Below, in pieces: positions 34,160-44,298 of a DNA stretch of 64,000 nucleotides. The stretch is from Parasedimentitalea huanghaiensis (GTDB taxonomy: Bacteria; Pseudomonadota; Alphaproteobacteria; Rhodobacterales; Rhodobacteraceae): positions 558,001 to 622,000 of the forward strand of contig NZ_WQLV01000002.1 of the NCBI RefSeq assembly GCF_009753675.1. The letters run 5' to 3'. The first letter of the stretch is position 1. Each line of letters starts with the position of its first letter. Position numbers and translations under genes: made by a program. Below the pieces are notes generated by a model that was not told the origin of the DNA, searched no databases, and was given only the letters and a program-made list of their open reading frames with translations.

Positions 34160-36286
34160 CTATTCCACGCGCACCCTTGTGCGGGCAGATTGGCCCTCAC
34201 TGTCCACCACCACCAATGCAGAAAACCCCTGCCCCGGATTTGGGATTTCGAACTCACGTAAATGCTGTCCCTGCGCCACCGGTAACCCATTTGCCAGCAC
34301 CAGAAACGGGGCTGCGCCTCCGCGAAGTTTTAGGGTCAAGGGGCCATCCCTCAGTGCCAGCCGGGCTCCATTTGGTGGAAATAGCAGTTGCGGCGCACCT
34401 GCTGGTTCTTCAAAAGCCGCAGTGCGGGGACGAAAACGACGCAGCGGCTGCGGCAATTCCGCCGAACTGACAATCAGCGTTGCGGGAGGTGGCGGTGGTA
34501 ACGGTTCAAACTCAGGCTTCAACCGGCCAAAAGCCTCAAACAACACAGGTGCGGCCAAACTGCCACCAAACACCCCGGGCACCGGCGTCCCATCGGCGCG
34601 TCCCACCCAAACGCCAATTACATGACGCCCATCCCAGCCCAAAGCCCAAGCATCACGATGCCCATAAGATGTCCCGGTTTTATAGGCCAACACACCTGCA
34701 CGCGCACCCGGTGGTGGCGCCAACCCGCGTAGAATGTCCATCACCTGCCAAGCCGCCACGTCTGAGATTAACCGACCCTGATTTTGCAGCTCGGCGTCAA
34801 GCCGCAACCGCAACACCGGCCCCTGACCTCCAGCACCCAATCCAGCGTACAATTGAACCAAATCCTGTAAACTGACGCCAACCCCACCCAATGCAATGGC
34901 CAGTCCCGGTACTCCACCGGGGAGTTTGGGCGTGGCACCTGCCCGGCGCAAGGCCGCCATAATTCTGGGTGCACCTAACTCATTTGTCAGTTTCACCACC
35001 GGGATATTGCGCGACTGTTGCAGCGCCTCACGCACCCGCAGATCTCCGCGAAATTCGCCGTCAAAATTCTGCGGTGCATAGCCATCAAAGTTGACGGGGC
35101 CGTCATGGATCAAACTTTCGGGGTGCACCAACCCCTGATCAAAGGCCAACCCGTAGATAAGAGGTTTCAAAGTAGATCCGGGAGAGCGCAGCGCCTGGGT
35201 CATATCTACATAGCCAAGCCGGCTCCCATCGCGGTAGCCTGGTGAGCCAACCGAGGTAAGGATATCTCCGGTTTGGACATCTGCCACGATTAGTGCCGCT
35301 GACATCTGTGCGCCGCCCTGTTGGGCCGCATTGTGCAACAGCTGCTCCATGCGCTCCTGCACACCTGCGTCAACCGTTAGATCAATTTGCGTCGTTGTCG
35401 GGTCTTCGGCCCGCATCCGGTCAGACAGATGTGGCGCCAATTGAGCAAACGGCAACATTTGGCGTGGAACTGGTGCGCGCTGTGCCACCATCATCTCTTC
35501 GTCGTCGATCACCTGTTGACCTGCCATACGGACCAGCACCCTGTCACGCGCGCGTTGTGCTGTTTCAACTGCCCGGTCGGGGCGACGGCGCTCGGGCGAT
35601 TGTGGTAGGGCCACCAACAATGCTGACTCAGAAGGCGTTAGCCGGTTCGGCTCTTTACCAAACCATGCCAACGTTGCTGCGCGGATACCTTCCAGATTCC
35701 CGCCATAAGGCGCGTGGGTCAGATAGAGGGTCAGAATTTGCTGTTTGGTCAGTTGCCGTTCCAATGCCAGAGCCAACCGCGCTTGACGTAGCTTACCTGA
35801 CCAGCGTCCGGTGCTGCCATCCTCTAGCAGCCGCGCCACCTGCATGGTCAGCGTAGATCCCCCCGATACAGCCCGACCATTCCACACGGCTTGCCCAACC
35901 GCCCGCGCCATCGCTCTGAGATCCACACCAGAGTGTGACCAGAATCGCTTGTCTTCGTAGCGGACCAACATCGTCAGATATTCGGGATCCACCTGATCAG
36001 GGTGTACAGCCAACCGCCATATACCTGTCCCAACCGGGTAAGCGCGCAACAATGCTCCATTGCGATCCCGGATCTCGGTCGATGTTTCAGCCAACGTGAC
36101 AGGCAATTCGGTACGATCAACCCAGCTATTAAAGGCATGACTGCCAATGAAGGCGAGAAAAAGAAGTAATATTGCAGATCCGACCGCCCACCTTTTCCAT
36201 TTTTTTAGTGAACGATAACTCGGGCTGCGTCTTACCTCCCCCAGTGAGGTGGAGGCATTCTTCGAATATTGCTGTTCAGGTTTCAC
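34160..36286 (-). CDS. pbpC: Penicillin-binding protein 1C
   Basis: A 708-residue class A PBP. One membrane helix lies at about residues 33-50 (WAVGSAILLLFLAFIGSHAF). The GT51 glycosyltransferase has its catalytic glutamate in YEDKRFWSHSGVD (E111) and GGSTLTMQVARLL. The transpeptidase has all three motifs: SPGSTLKP (S371, K374), SRN (S425-N427) and KTGTSYGHRD (K536). The C-terminal PbpC-specific domain (about 600-708) includes PQLLFPPNGARLAL. It polymerises and crosslinks peptidoglycan, possibly as a repair enzyme. Its ATG overlaps the stop of the alpha-2-macroglobulin gene by four bases, a pairing known in many Gram-negative bacteria. Confidence 0.96.
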   Translation of the reverse strand: MKPEQQYSKNASTSLGEVRRSPSYRSLKKWKRWAVGSAILLLFLAFIGSHAFNSWVDRTELPVTLAETSTEIRDRNGALLRAYPVGTGIWRLAVHPDQVDPEYLTMLVRYEDKRFWSHSGVDLRAMARAVGQAVWNGRAVSGGSTLTMQVARLLEDGSTGRWSGKLRQARLALALERQLTKQQILTLYLTHAPYGGNLEGIRAATLAWFGKEPNRLTPSESALLVALPQSPERRRPDRAVETAQRARDRVLVRMAGQQVIDDEEMMVAQRAPVPRQMLPFAQLAPHLSDRMRAEDPTTTQIDLTVDAGVQERMEQLLHNAAQQGGAQMSAALIVADVQTGDILTSVGSPGYRDGSRLGYVDMTQALRSPGSTLKPLIYGLAFDQGLVHPESLIHDGPVNFDGYAPQNFDGEFRGDLRVREALQQSRNIPVVKLTNELGAPRIMAALRRAGATPKLPGGVPGLAIALGGVGVSLQDLVQLYAGLGAGGQGPVLRLRLDAELQNQGRLISDVAAWQVMDILRGLAPPPGARAGVLAYKTGTSYGHRDAWALGWDGRHVIGVWVGRADGTPVPGVFGGSLAAPVLFEAFGRLKPEFEPLPPPPPATLIVSSAELPQPLRRFRPRTAAFEEPAGAPQLLFPPNGARLALRDGPLTLKLRGGAAPFLVLANGLPVAQGQHLREFEIPNPGQGFSALVVVDSEGQSARTRVRVE

Positions 36287-39200
36287 CGGACTGTAACGCG
36301 ACCAGTCGCCGTGCGGGCACGGTAGGCTGGGCGGTACATGTCCTCGACCGAGGCTGCAGGGTGGTGAAAGCTACCCGGCGTCACGGCACGGGCAATATAA
36401 CCAAGTGTCACCCGCCCTGTACCACGCAAATCAACCGCTGCAAGAAACCGGTCTGACCGGAATTCTGCATGTTCTGCTTCGGCCAGTTTCAACCAGTCCA
36501 GATCGCGCAGATCGCCGGAGCGCAGCAGGTTGGGGTTGTCGATTTCAAAGCCGGCAGGCAACGGGTCGTTGATCATCAACCGTGCACCCAGATCCTCATG
36601 CGGGATGACCCGCAACACCGTGACAAACCGCTCACCTATGGCAAAATCACTGCGTTCAATCGGCGTGCCGTCCAGTTCGTAGTAAAGACGCTGCAGCGTG
36701 AAGCCCGCGCCTCCAGCTTCGGGTGCTATTTCTGGCACACCCAAGGTGGTCAGGGTGATATCGGTGCTACGACCGGATGCCGCAGAGATTTCAATAGCTT
36801 GCCCGCTTGCATCACCTTCCAACACCTGCACAAAGGCGCCGGGAACTGGTTGACCATCGACCAGAAGTCCCGAGTTCTCAGGTGTGGTTATGAGTGCCTG
36901 CGCCGCCATCAGCGTCCATGCAGCCTCTTGTGTGGACCGCTGAGTGCTGGCGCGCACGATGCGATTGCTCAGGTCATCGCGATTGATTGCATCGCTGCCA
37001 GCCTCAACTGCTAAGGCCAGAACACCAGCTATATCGCGTTGATTACTGCCAAAATCTGCGCGCCACAGTGAGGCTTCGGGGGTGAAACGGCCAAGTTTGT
37101 AAGCCGCCCGTGCGAACATTTTGTCGGCGCGATTCTGATCACCATAAGCTGCCAAGGCCGCCCCCAATTGTGCCGCCGCCAGAGCAGAGCCGAAATCCTC
37201 GCCTTTTACATCAGCATAGTAGCGCAGATCCCCCATTGCTGCCGCGCCTTCACGCGCTAATACCAGTAGGGCATAAGCCAGGTCTTCGCCGCCATGGTCA
37301 AAGTCCGAAGCATAGTTCACACGATTACGCAGGTTATCCATCGCTTGGCGAAAGGCCTGTTCAGGCACATCATACCCCTGTGCCCGCGCCCGGCTGAGGA
37401 AGTCACTGGCATAGGCATCCAGCCAGAAGTAACCACTTTCAGCACGCCATAATCCAAAGGCACCGTTGCTGGCCTGACGGGTCAGCACCTTGGCGATTGC
37501 ATCCTGCACCCGCGCCTTGACAGCCGGGCCATCACCCAGCCCTGACGCCTGCGCAACAGACGATAGATAAAGCAAAGGCATCGCCTTGGAGGTCACTTGC
37601 TCAGTGCAGCCATAGGGATACTGATCCAAGGAGCTGAGCAGTCCCGGCACATCAAATTTTGCCAATGGCCCAGCTGACATAACCGCCCGTCCAGTACCCG
37701 CTCGCAAACCCGAGAAGACATCGCTGCTGAACCTGAAAGTACTCCCCGATGCAAGCGAGAACCGCCGTGTCTGTGACACCATTGGATCATTGGCACGAAC
37801 CGGCAGACGCAGATTTTGTACCAGCTCCTGCCCACCTGGCGTGGTCAGTGTCAATTCAATCTCTGGATTTCCGACCTGTATAGCTGTCACCGGTAGCTCC
37901 AGCGTGAGTTTTCCCTGATCAGCAAGTGCCACCGAACTGGGCAATTGGCCAAGTTGTAGCCCTTCACCCAAGATCTGCGCAGAAAGGGCCATTTCACCAC
38001 TTGGTCCATCAGCATGGACAATTTCCAGCAACACCCGGCTGGTATCGTCGGGCGCCAGGAACCGAGGGGCTGAGGCCGTAACCACCACTGGATCGCGCAC
38101 CAGCATATCCTGTTCCGCCTGACCAACAGCACGGCCAGACCAAGCCACCACCATCAGCCGAACGGTGCCATTAAAGGCAGGCAGGTCGATCGGAAAATCA
38201 ACCTCACCATTGGCATCCACCTGAACGGGACCAGAAAACACCGACATCAAATCTTGCGTCGGTGGCGGCGATTGCATGGCAAGGCCAGTATCAGCGTCAC
38301 CACCGGACCGAACCTGTCCCAATGCACCGTTTTGACCATCAATCAGGCGGCCATAGACGTCCCGCAGCTCCATTCCCAAACGATGCTGACCATAGAAATA
38401 TGCGCTGGGATCTGGGCTCTTAAAACCTGTGAGGTTGAGGATACCTAAATCCACCGCTGCAACACTCAACCAGACTTCATCCCCGGCAGTTGCGCCATCG
38501 ACGTGGATTTTGGCAGTTTCGGTCCCGCGTGGGCGCGCGACCTCTGGAACGTCAACGGTGACGATCAACTGCTGACCAGGTTGGGTGACACTGGCATGCG
38601 CCAGTCCTAATGCCCGCGCTGGGATTTTATCCGTTGCGCCTTCCATTGGTTTGATCACCATGGCGCTGACATAGGCACCACTGCCCCAGTCCTCGGTCAC
38701 GGTGAGCGGAATGACCGAAGCCCCAGCAGGGACCTCTACTGCGTGGCGTTCAATCAACTGGTTCGACATCACCGATATCAGGGCGGTTCCTGCCGCGCGT
38801 GGCACGATGCGCAGCTGGGCGGTATCGCCGGGCTGATAGGTTTTACTATCGAGTGACAGCTCCAGTTTATCTGGCGTCGAAGATCCATCTGCCGGAGCAT
38901 ACCAGCCGGCGTAAAAGTCCAGCGCAGCCGAAACATGTTCAGTCCCATCCAGCCGTTCGATCACCAGCTCATACCGGCCCCAGTCCACTGGTTGGGACAG
39001 CGCCAATGGTACCTCAGACAGCATGGCCTCACCGGTGGCAATGCGGGTACGTCGGGTGGTTGGTTCCCAGTTCCAGTTGCCATAGAGCTGGTACCACTGG
39101 TAGTGGGTCCGGACCCGATTCACAGTCCATTTCACCGGCATCGACATCGCCTGCAGATCCGGACTGAGGGCCACCACCTCAAACGCGGCCTCGCTGCCTT

Positions 39201-41721
39201 CGCTCACTTCGTCCTCGAACAAAGGTTTAATTCCGATGACGGGTCCATCTGGCCGCACAGGAACGGAAAGCCGGCGTTCAACGGGGCGAGCGGCGCCATC
39301 TGCAATGCGCGTGGTGACCGTTGCCGTCATTGGTTTGCCTTCGGCTGCGCCGGTGGGGATTTCAATGGCAACGCTGGCCAGTCCGGCAGCGTCAGTTTTG
39401 TCACCGCCGAAATAGCTGGTCTGAGTGGTGCTACGCCCATCATAGCGGCCAAAGCGGTAACCCGGCCAACCCTCAACCGTCGCAGCAGCCCGGAGGCTGA
39501 CTTCACCCTCGATCTTAAGATCTCCACCGGGTGCACCAAACAGATAACGCGCCTCAATATTTAGCGGTGGGCTGTCACCTGGACGTAGGGTAGCAGTGGG
39601 AAGTGTTTGGGTGAAATCAATGCGTTCAGGTAAGAAATCTTCGACCAAAATTTGACGACTGGTCAAAGCAGGGGCTTTGGGGTCGTTCTTGATATCCAAC
39701 CGCCAAGTGCCACGCGGCGCGGACACTCCAACCGGAAGGGCAAAAACATGCCCGCCCATCTGACCACCGTCCGAGATATGTCGGCTGTACTCCACCCCAT
39801 CAGGACGGGACAGAATAGCAATCAATGGCAGTCCTTCAATTGCTCGCGCCTTGCTGTCGCGAGCCAAAGCAGTGACATTGATCACCTCACCCGCGCGATA
39901 GGCTCCGCGATCAGTCGCCAGGAACACATCAACAGGACCGGGAGCAGCCCGTCCCTCGACTCCACGGTCGGACAGGTCAAAACCAGGATCGGTCAGCGAC
40001 AGAAAGCCAAAATCCGTATCATTTTGCTGCGCCAAAAGCATTGCGGGCGCAGAGGCCCCAAGACCACGGGCCAGACCCGGCGCAAAACTGGCATATCCGG
40101 TTTCATCGGTTTCAGCAGTGCCCAGCACCGCATTGGCACGTGACACCAGAGTAATCTTGACCCCGGATTTGGCAGCGGCATCAGAAAGCCCGTTCACCTG
40201 CACATGCAGACCGTCCGAACCAGACATCGAACTGATGCCCAGATCTGACAGTACAAACCATTGGGTTGCTGCCGGATTGTCATAGGGATCAGCACCGGGA
40301 ATGCGTGCGCTTAGCGCGTAGATGCCAACCGGCTGCCCTGCGATCGCCTCGGCCAATGGCAGCCTGGTTGTCATATCGCGATTCAAGTCCCCTTGGACCT
40401 CGGCAGAGCCAGTCCAGACTTCCTGGGCGATATCCTTGGAAAAATACTCGTCCTGCCACTGTGATAGTGGGCGGCCAAACAACCCGTCTTGCACTGCACG
40501 CAGTAGGTTTCGATCACTGACCCGGCGCAGGCGTAGGTCGACCTCTGTCAGGTTCACGGTTTCAATGGGCAACGCCGCCAGATCAGATTTAGGCAGCAGA
40601 TACGAACGACCAGGAAAGCGGACTGCAGGGCTGCGATCCCGAACATAATGAGTCAGTTCAATATCTCGAAACAACATCTCACCGCTCGCAGCAGGCAGTC
40701 CCCGACGCAGAGTAAGACGATAGCGCTGACCATGTTCGGCACCGTCAATGCACAGCTGTTTTCCATCGGCCTCTGCCACCATACGGGTGTCCGGCAATTT
40801 GAGATAATCACTGTAGTCAACACCAGTTTTAACCAGCATCTCTGAGAACTCTATGCAAATGCGCGGTGCTGCGCTGTCGCTTTCAATTGTGCTGTCGCTA
40901 ACTCTGAAACCATACTTAGCAATTGCATCATCCAACATTTCTGAAGTGGATTGGCGGGGTTGGATATCTTCGGCAAGACGCAGGACAGGCAACATGTCTC
41001 GTCCACGACCCAGTTTTTTCAGGGCTTTGGCAGTGGTGATCAATGCTGTGACCCTGCCCCCTTCCGTTTCGCTACGAAGGTAACTGTTTAGTGCTGCCGA
41101 AAGAGCGCGCTCTCGGTATTCGCGCTGGCGGCCACTTACGTTATCTAGGCGCAGCAGGTATCCGGCATATTCCTCCCATAGCTCCGCTTGATCCCCTAGC
41201 GAAATCGCGGAGCCCATCCAACGCATCGCGGCTTGATAATCCCCAACACGCGCCCGGTTGTGGGCGGCTTCGATCATCCGATCCTGTCGGCGGGTTCCTG
41301 CCGGATGACGCAACCCAATGTCGCGCGCCAAATCACGGGCGCGGTTCAGATCTCTGGGTTTGACGAACGATAGCTCCGAAGCCCTCAACTCGCCCCTTGC
41401 GCGAATCACCGATGGGATTTGCTGCTTAAACGCGGAGAACGCCCCTTCATAGGCCGTGGAGTCCCCTATTTCACTCTTAGGGAAGCAAGAATTCGACCTG
41501 GAATTGAAGGAAAAGCCCGCACAATTGTCTTGATTTACGCAGACGCGGATACAGGACTTGAGGTCGGTATCGAAAATCGCTTGTAAATCAGAGCCATAAA
41601 AATCGACATCTTTGGTTGCTACAAAGCGGAATGGAGGAACAAGCGAGTCGGCTTTCGCCGCGGGAGTTTGAGATAACCCGATGAAAAATAAAGCGAATAG
41701 ACCAAAAACAACTCGTAACAT
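36283..41721 (-). CDS. Bacterial alpha-2-macroglobulin family protein with N-terminal PAN domain
   Basis: A 1812-residue exported protein. The start at 41721 is preceded by TTGGAGGG at good spacing and begins with a signal peptide (MLRVVFGLFALFFIGLSQTP, then AAKADS); an upstream in-frame ATG at 41757 is less likely. A PAN/Apple-like cysteine-rich domain comes first (SCIRVCVNQDNCAGFSFNSR, SNSCFP), then helical repeats, a series of macroglobulin domains (VFLATDRGAYRAGEVINVTA) and the thioester domain, whose CTEQ motif is intact in YPYGCTEQ (C1372, Q1375). It should trap proteases covalently in the periplasm, alongside PbpC as a repair partner after envelope breach. No lipobox is seen. Confidence 0.95.
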   Translation of the reverse strand: MLRVVFGLFALFFIGLSQTPAAKADSLVPPFRFVATKDVDFYGSDLQAIFDTDLKSCIRVCVNQDNCAGFSFNSRSNSCFPKSEIGDSTAYEGAFSAFKQQIPSVIRARGELRASELSFVKPRDLNRARDLARDIGLRHPAGTRRQDRMIEAAHNRARVGDYQAAMRWMGSAISLGDQAELWEEYAGYLLRLDNVSGRQREYRERALSAALNSYLRSETEGGRVTALITTAKALKKLGRGRDMLPVLRLAEDIQPRQSTSEMLDDAIAKYGFRVSDSTIESDSAAPRICIEFSEMLVKTGVDYSDYLKLPDTRMVAEADGKQLCIDGAEHGQRYRLTLRRGLPAASGEMLFRDIELTHYVRDRSPAVRFPGRSYLLPKSDLAALPIETVNLTEVDLRLRRVSDRNLLRAVQDGLFGRPLSQWQDEYFSKDIAQEVWTGSAEVQGDLNRDMTTRLPLAEAIAGQPVGIYALSARIPGADPYDNPAATQWFVLSDLGISSMSGSDGLHVQVNGLSDAAAKSGVKITLVSRANAVLGTAETDETGYASFAPGLARGLGASAPAMLLAQQNDTDFGFLSLTDPGFDLSDRGVEGRAAPGPVDVFLATDRGAYRAGEVINVTALARDSKARAIEGLPLIAILSRPDGVEYSRHISDGGQMGGHVFALPVGVSAPRGTWRLDIKNDPKAPALTSRQILVEDFLPERIDFTQTLPTATLRPGDSPPLNIEARYLFGAPGGDLKIEGEVSLRAAATVEGWPGYRFGRYDGRSTTQTSYFGGDKTDAAGLASVAIEIPTGAAEGKPMTATVTTRIADGAARPVERRLSVPVRPDGPVIGIKPLFEDEVSEGSEAAFEVVALSPDLQAMSMPVKWTVNRVRTHYQWYQLYGNWNWEPTTRRTRIATGEAMLSEVPLALSQPVDWGRYELVIERLDGTEHVSAALDFYAGWYAPADGSSTPDKLELSLDSKTYQPGDTAQLRIVPRAAGTALISVMSNQLIERHAVEVPAGASVIPLTVTEDWGSGAYVSAMVIKPMEGATDKIPARALGLAHASVTQPGQQLIVTVDVPEVARPRGTETAKIHVDGATAGDEVWLSVAAVDLGILNLTGFKSPDPSAYFYGQHRLGMELRDVYGRLIDGQNGALGQVRSGGDADTGLAMQSPPPTQDLMSVFSGPVQVDANGEVDFPIDLPAFNGTVRLMVVAWSGRAVGQAEQDMLVRDPVVVTASAPRFLAPDDTSRVLLEIVHADGPSGEMALSAQILGEGLQLGQLPSSVALADQGKLTLELPVTAIQVGNPEIELTLTTPGGQELVQNLRLPVRANDPMVSQTRRFSLASGSTFRFSSDVFSGLRAGTGRAVMSAGPLAKFDVPGLLSSLDQYPYGCTEQVTSKAMPLLYLSSVAQASGLGDGPAVKARVQDAIAKVLTRQASNGAFGLWRAESGYFWLDAYASDFLSRARAQGYDVPEQAFRQAMDNLRNRVNYASDFDHGGEDLAYALLVLAREGAAAMGDLRYYADVKGEDFGSALAAAQLGAALAAYGDQNRADKMFARAAYKLGRFTPEASLWRADFGSNQRDIAGVLALAVEAGSDAINRDDLSNRIVRASTQRSTQEAAWTLMAAQALITTPENSGLLVDGQPVPGAFVQVLEGDASGQAIEISAASGRSTDITLTTLGVPEIAPEAGGAGFTLQRLYYELDGTPIERSDFAIGERFVTVLRVIPHEDLGARLMINDPLPAGFEIDNPNLLRSGDLRDLDWLKLAEAEHAEFRSDRFLAAVDLRGTGRVTLGYIARAVTPGSFHHPAASVEDMYRPAYRARTATGRVTVR

Positions 41722-41868
41722 GATACCCTCCAAATTCTCAATCAGGCTGTCACGCAATTAACCACATGGCAAGGACGACAACGTAGCTAGAGCTTAAGTG
41801 CTTTTTCACGTTCTGAATTGATCTTGGGTATTCCAACACCCGTGTCGTCGCATCTGGAGCCCGTAGGG

Positions 41869-44286
41869 ATGCCTATTGCTAACAAACTTGCTGAAGAGCG
41901 GCGTGCCCGCTTAGCTGCTGAACGCCTGCTTGAACTAAAGCAGGCGGAGCTTTCGGCAGCCAACCGCAAGTTGGGGCGTCATGCACTGGCCTTGACCAAA
42001 CAAATTGGGGCCACTCAAGCCGAGGTTGCGACGTTTAGAGATGAAGTTGCCTCTGTCAGAGGTGAAAATGAAAAGGTCAAATCTGACCTGCACGTGGCCA
42101 ACGAAAAAATTGAAGTTGCAGAACGCCGTCTCTGGCATTCAATCCAAACGATTCAAGACGGCTTTGCCTTTTTTGGTGCTGATAGCACGCTGATTGGCGC
42201 CAACACTGCCTATCTGAATACATTTGATGGTCTGGAAGAGGTGACCCCCGGCGTCTCCTATATGCGCATCCTGCAAATTCTGACTGACGAAGGATTGGTC
42301 AACACTGGGCGGATGAGCACAAATGAATGGCGCGAGATGATGGCCACCAGGTGGACATCACCAACACCAGAACCCGTGGTCATTCGCCTGTGGAACAACA
42401 GTTACCTTAAACTGATTGACCAACGCGGCCACGGTGGTGACGTGGTTAGTCTGGCGTTGGATATTACGTCCACAGTTCAATATGAGGAAGAACTACGCAC
42501 TTCACGCGAACGTGCCGAAGCCGCCAACCGTGCAAAATCCGCATTCTTGGCCAATATGTCCCATGAAATCCGCACTCCAATGAATGGGGTTGTTGGCATG
42601 GCTGAACTGCTGAACGACACCAGTTTGACCAATGAACAGCGGCTTTATGCTGACACCATCAAAAACTCTGGTGAAGCGCTGCTGGTTATCATCAATGACG
42701 TGCTCGACTATTCCAAGATCGAGGCCGACAAGCTGGTGTTGCACAGTGAAGATTTTGATCTGGAACGCTGCATCCACGAAGTGGTGATGTTGCTACAACC
42801 CACTGCGCGCGACAAAGGGATCGCGATGGTGGTGGATTATGACTTGTTCCTGCCTACACGCTATCTAGGGGACCCTGGCCGTATTCGACAGGTGTTGACC
42901 AATCTCGTCGGCAATGCGGTCAAATTCACCAAAGAGGGTCATGTTGTTTTGCGCATAACTGGTGTCCCCAATACGGACGGCGGTAACAGCGCTATTCACG
43001 TTGCGATCGAAGACACTGGTATCGGGATTCCCGAAGAAAAAATTCAACATATCTTTGGTGAATTCAACCAGGTCGAAGACGAGAGAAACCGCCAGTTCGA
43101 AGGCACGGGTTTGGGCCTGGCCATTTCGAAGCGCTTGATCGAGATGATGGGTGGATCGGTTTGGGTTGAAAGCGAAGAAGGGCAAGGGTCTTGTTTCGGA
43201 TTTCAAATCCCACTGCCCATGGCCGAGGGACCACAACCCAATGCGGAAATTCTGCCAGCCGCGCTGCAACACGTAATGGTTGTCGATGACTTGCCAGTAA
43301 ATCGCGACATTCTGCAAAGGCAAATGCAGGTACTTGGGGCTAAAGTGACCGCAGTTGGATCAGGTGCTGAAGTCTTGCAGCAGATGGACAACACGGTCGA
43401 CCTTCTGATCAGCGATCATAATATGCCCGATATGGATGGTGTTGAACTGGCAAGCGCATTGCGGAAGGGCGACTGGCCGGATGTGCCATTCCTGCTGATC
43501 AGCTCAAACTCAAATTTCGCGATGGACGATTCTACCCGCGATATGATCCAGGGTATTTTGCAAAAGCCCGTGCTTCGGGCTGATCTGTTTGCCAAGCTGT
43601 CCGCCATGGGGGCAATGGTTCCAGCGAAAAGGCATGAGAGTGCGACCGAGGACACACCACCCTCCGGCGAAGACAATAGCATTACACAGACCTCTCCTGC
43701 GGAAATCGCGGTCTTGCCCAGTTTTCGGTCCCATCGCCGCGACAGCATCACAGCCACCGACCCCGCCAAGGTTGAGCCTGACTTAGAGGTCAAAGCACCT
43801 GTTGTGGAACCCGAAGTCGAGACCACAGACAGCGCCCCAGTTGTGGAGGCTCAACCGGAGCCGGAGCCACAACCCGAAGCCAACACCCTGCGCCGAATGC
43901 GTATTTTGGCCGCCGAAGACAACAAGACCAACCAGCTGGTATTTCGTAAGATGATCAAAGATCTGAACATCGAAATTCGCTTTGCCAACAACGGGCTTGA
44001 AGCGGTTGAGGCCTATTCAGATTTTGACCCTGATCTCATTTTCATGGATATCTCCATGCCAAAAATGGATGGCAAGCAAGCCACCGGTGAAATTCGTAAG
44101 CTCGAAGCTAGTTCGGGTCGTCATGTCCCCATCGTTGCACTCACCGCTCACGCCATGGACGGTGACTCCGAAGGTATTCTGGCTGCAGGCTTAGACTTTT
44201 ATCTGACCAAGCCACTCCGCAAAGCGGTTATTCACGAACGCATCGCGTTGCACGTCCCAGAAGAAACACAGCAAGTTCAGCCCTAA
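41869..44286 (+). CDS. Hybrid sensor histidine kinase with two receiver domains
   Basis: An 805-residue soluble hybrid kinase. The layout is: coiled coil about 10-85 (LAEERRARLAAERLLELKQ), PAS-like sensor about 95-205, HisKA with H232 in LANMSHEIRTPMNG, HATPase_c with LVGNAVKFTKEGH, EDTGIGIPEE and FEGTGLGLAISKRL, receiver 1 (D516 in LISDHNMPDMDG), a proline/glutamate-rich linker, and receiver 2 (D727 in IFMDISMPKMDG; K in LTKPL). No transmembrane segment is present, so the signal is intracellular. The start with GGAG nine bases upstream is preferred to a TTG 17 codons earlier. No histidine phosphotransfer or output gene is adjacent. Confidence 0.92.
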   Translation: MPIANKLAEERRARLAAERLLELKQAELSAANRKLGRHALALTKQIGATQAEVATFRDEVASVRGENEKVKSDLHVANEKIEVAERRLWHSIQTIQDGFAFFGADSTLIGANTAYLNTFDGLEEVTPGVSYMRILQILTDEGLVNTGRMSTNEWREMMATRWTSPTPEPVVIRLWNNSYLKLIDQRGHGGDVVSLALDITSTVQYEEELRTSRERAEAANRAKSAFLANMSHEIRTPMNGVVGMAELLNDTSLTNEQRLYADTIKNSGEALLVIINDVLDYSKIEADKLVLHSEDFDLERCIHEVVMLLQPTARDKGIAMVVDYDLFLPTRYLGDPGRIRQVLTNLVGNAVKFTKEGHVVLRITGVPNTDGGNSAIHVAIEDTGIGIPEEKIQHIFGEFNQVEDERNRQFEGTGLGLAISKRLIEMMGGSVWVESEEGQGSCFGFQIPLPMAEGPQPNAEILPAALQHVMVVDDLPVNRDILQRQMQVLGAKVTAVGSGAEVLQQMDNTVDLLISDHNMPDMDGVELASALRKGDWPDVPFLLISSNSNFAMDDSTRDMIQGILQKPVLRADLFAKLSAMGAMVPAKRHESATEDTPPSGEDNSITQTSPAEIAVLPSFRSHRRDSITATDPAKVEPDLEVKAPVVEPEVETTDSAPVVEAQPEPEPQPEANTLRRMRILAAEDNKTNQLVFRKMIKDLNIEIRFANNGLEAVEAYSDFDPDLIFMDISMPKMDGKQATGEIRKLEASSGRHVPIVALTAHAMDGDSEGILAAGLDFYLTKPLRKAVIHERIALHVPEETQQVQP

Positions 44287-44298
44287 TTTCCCAGCCAA

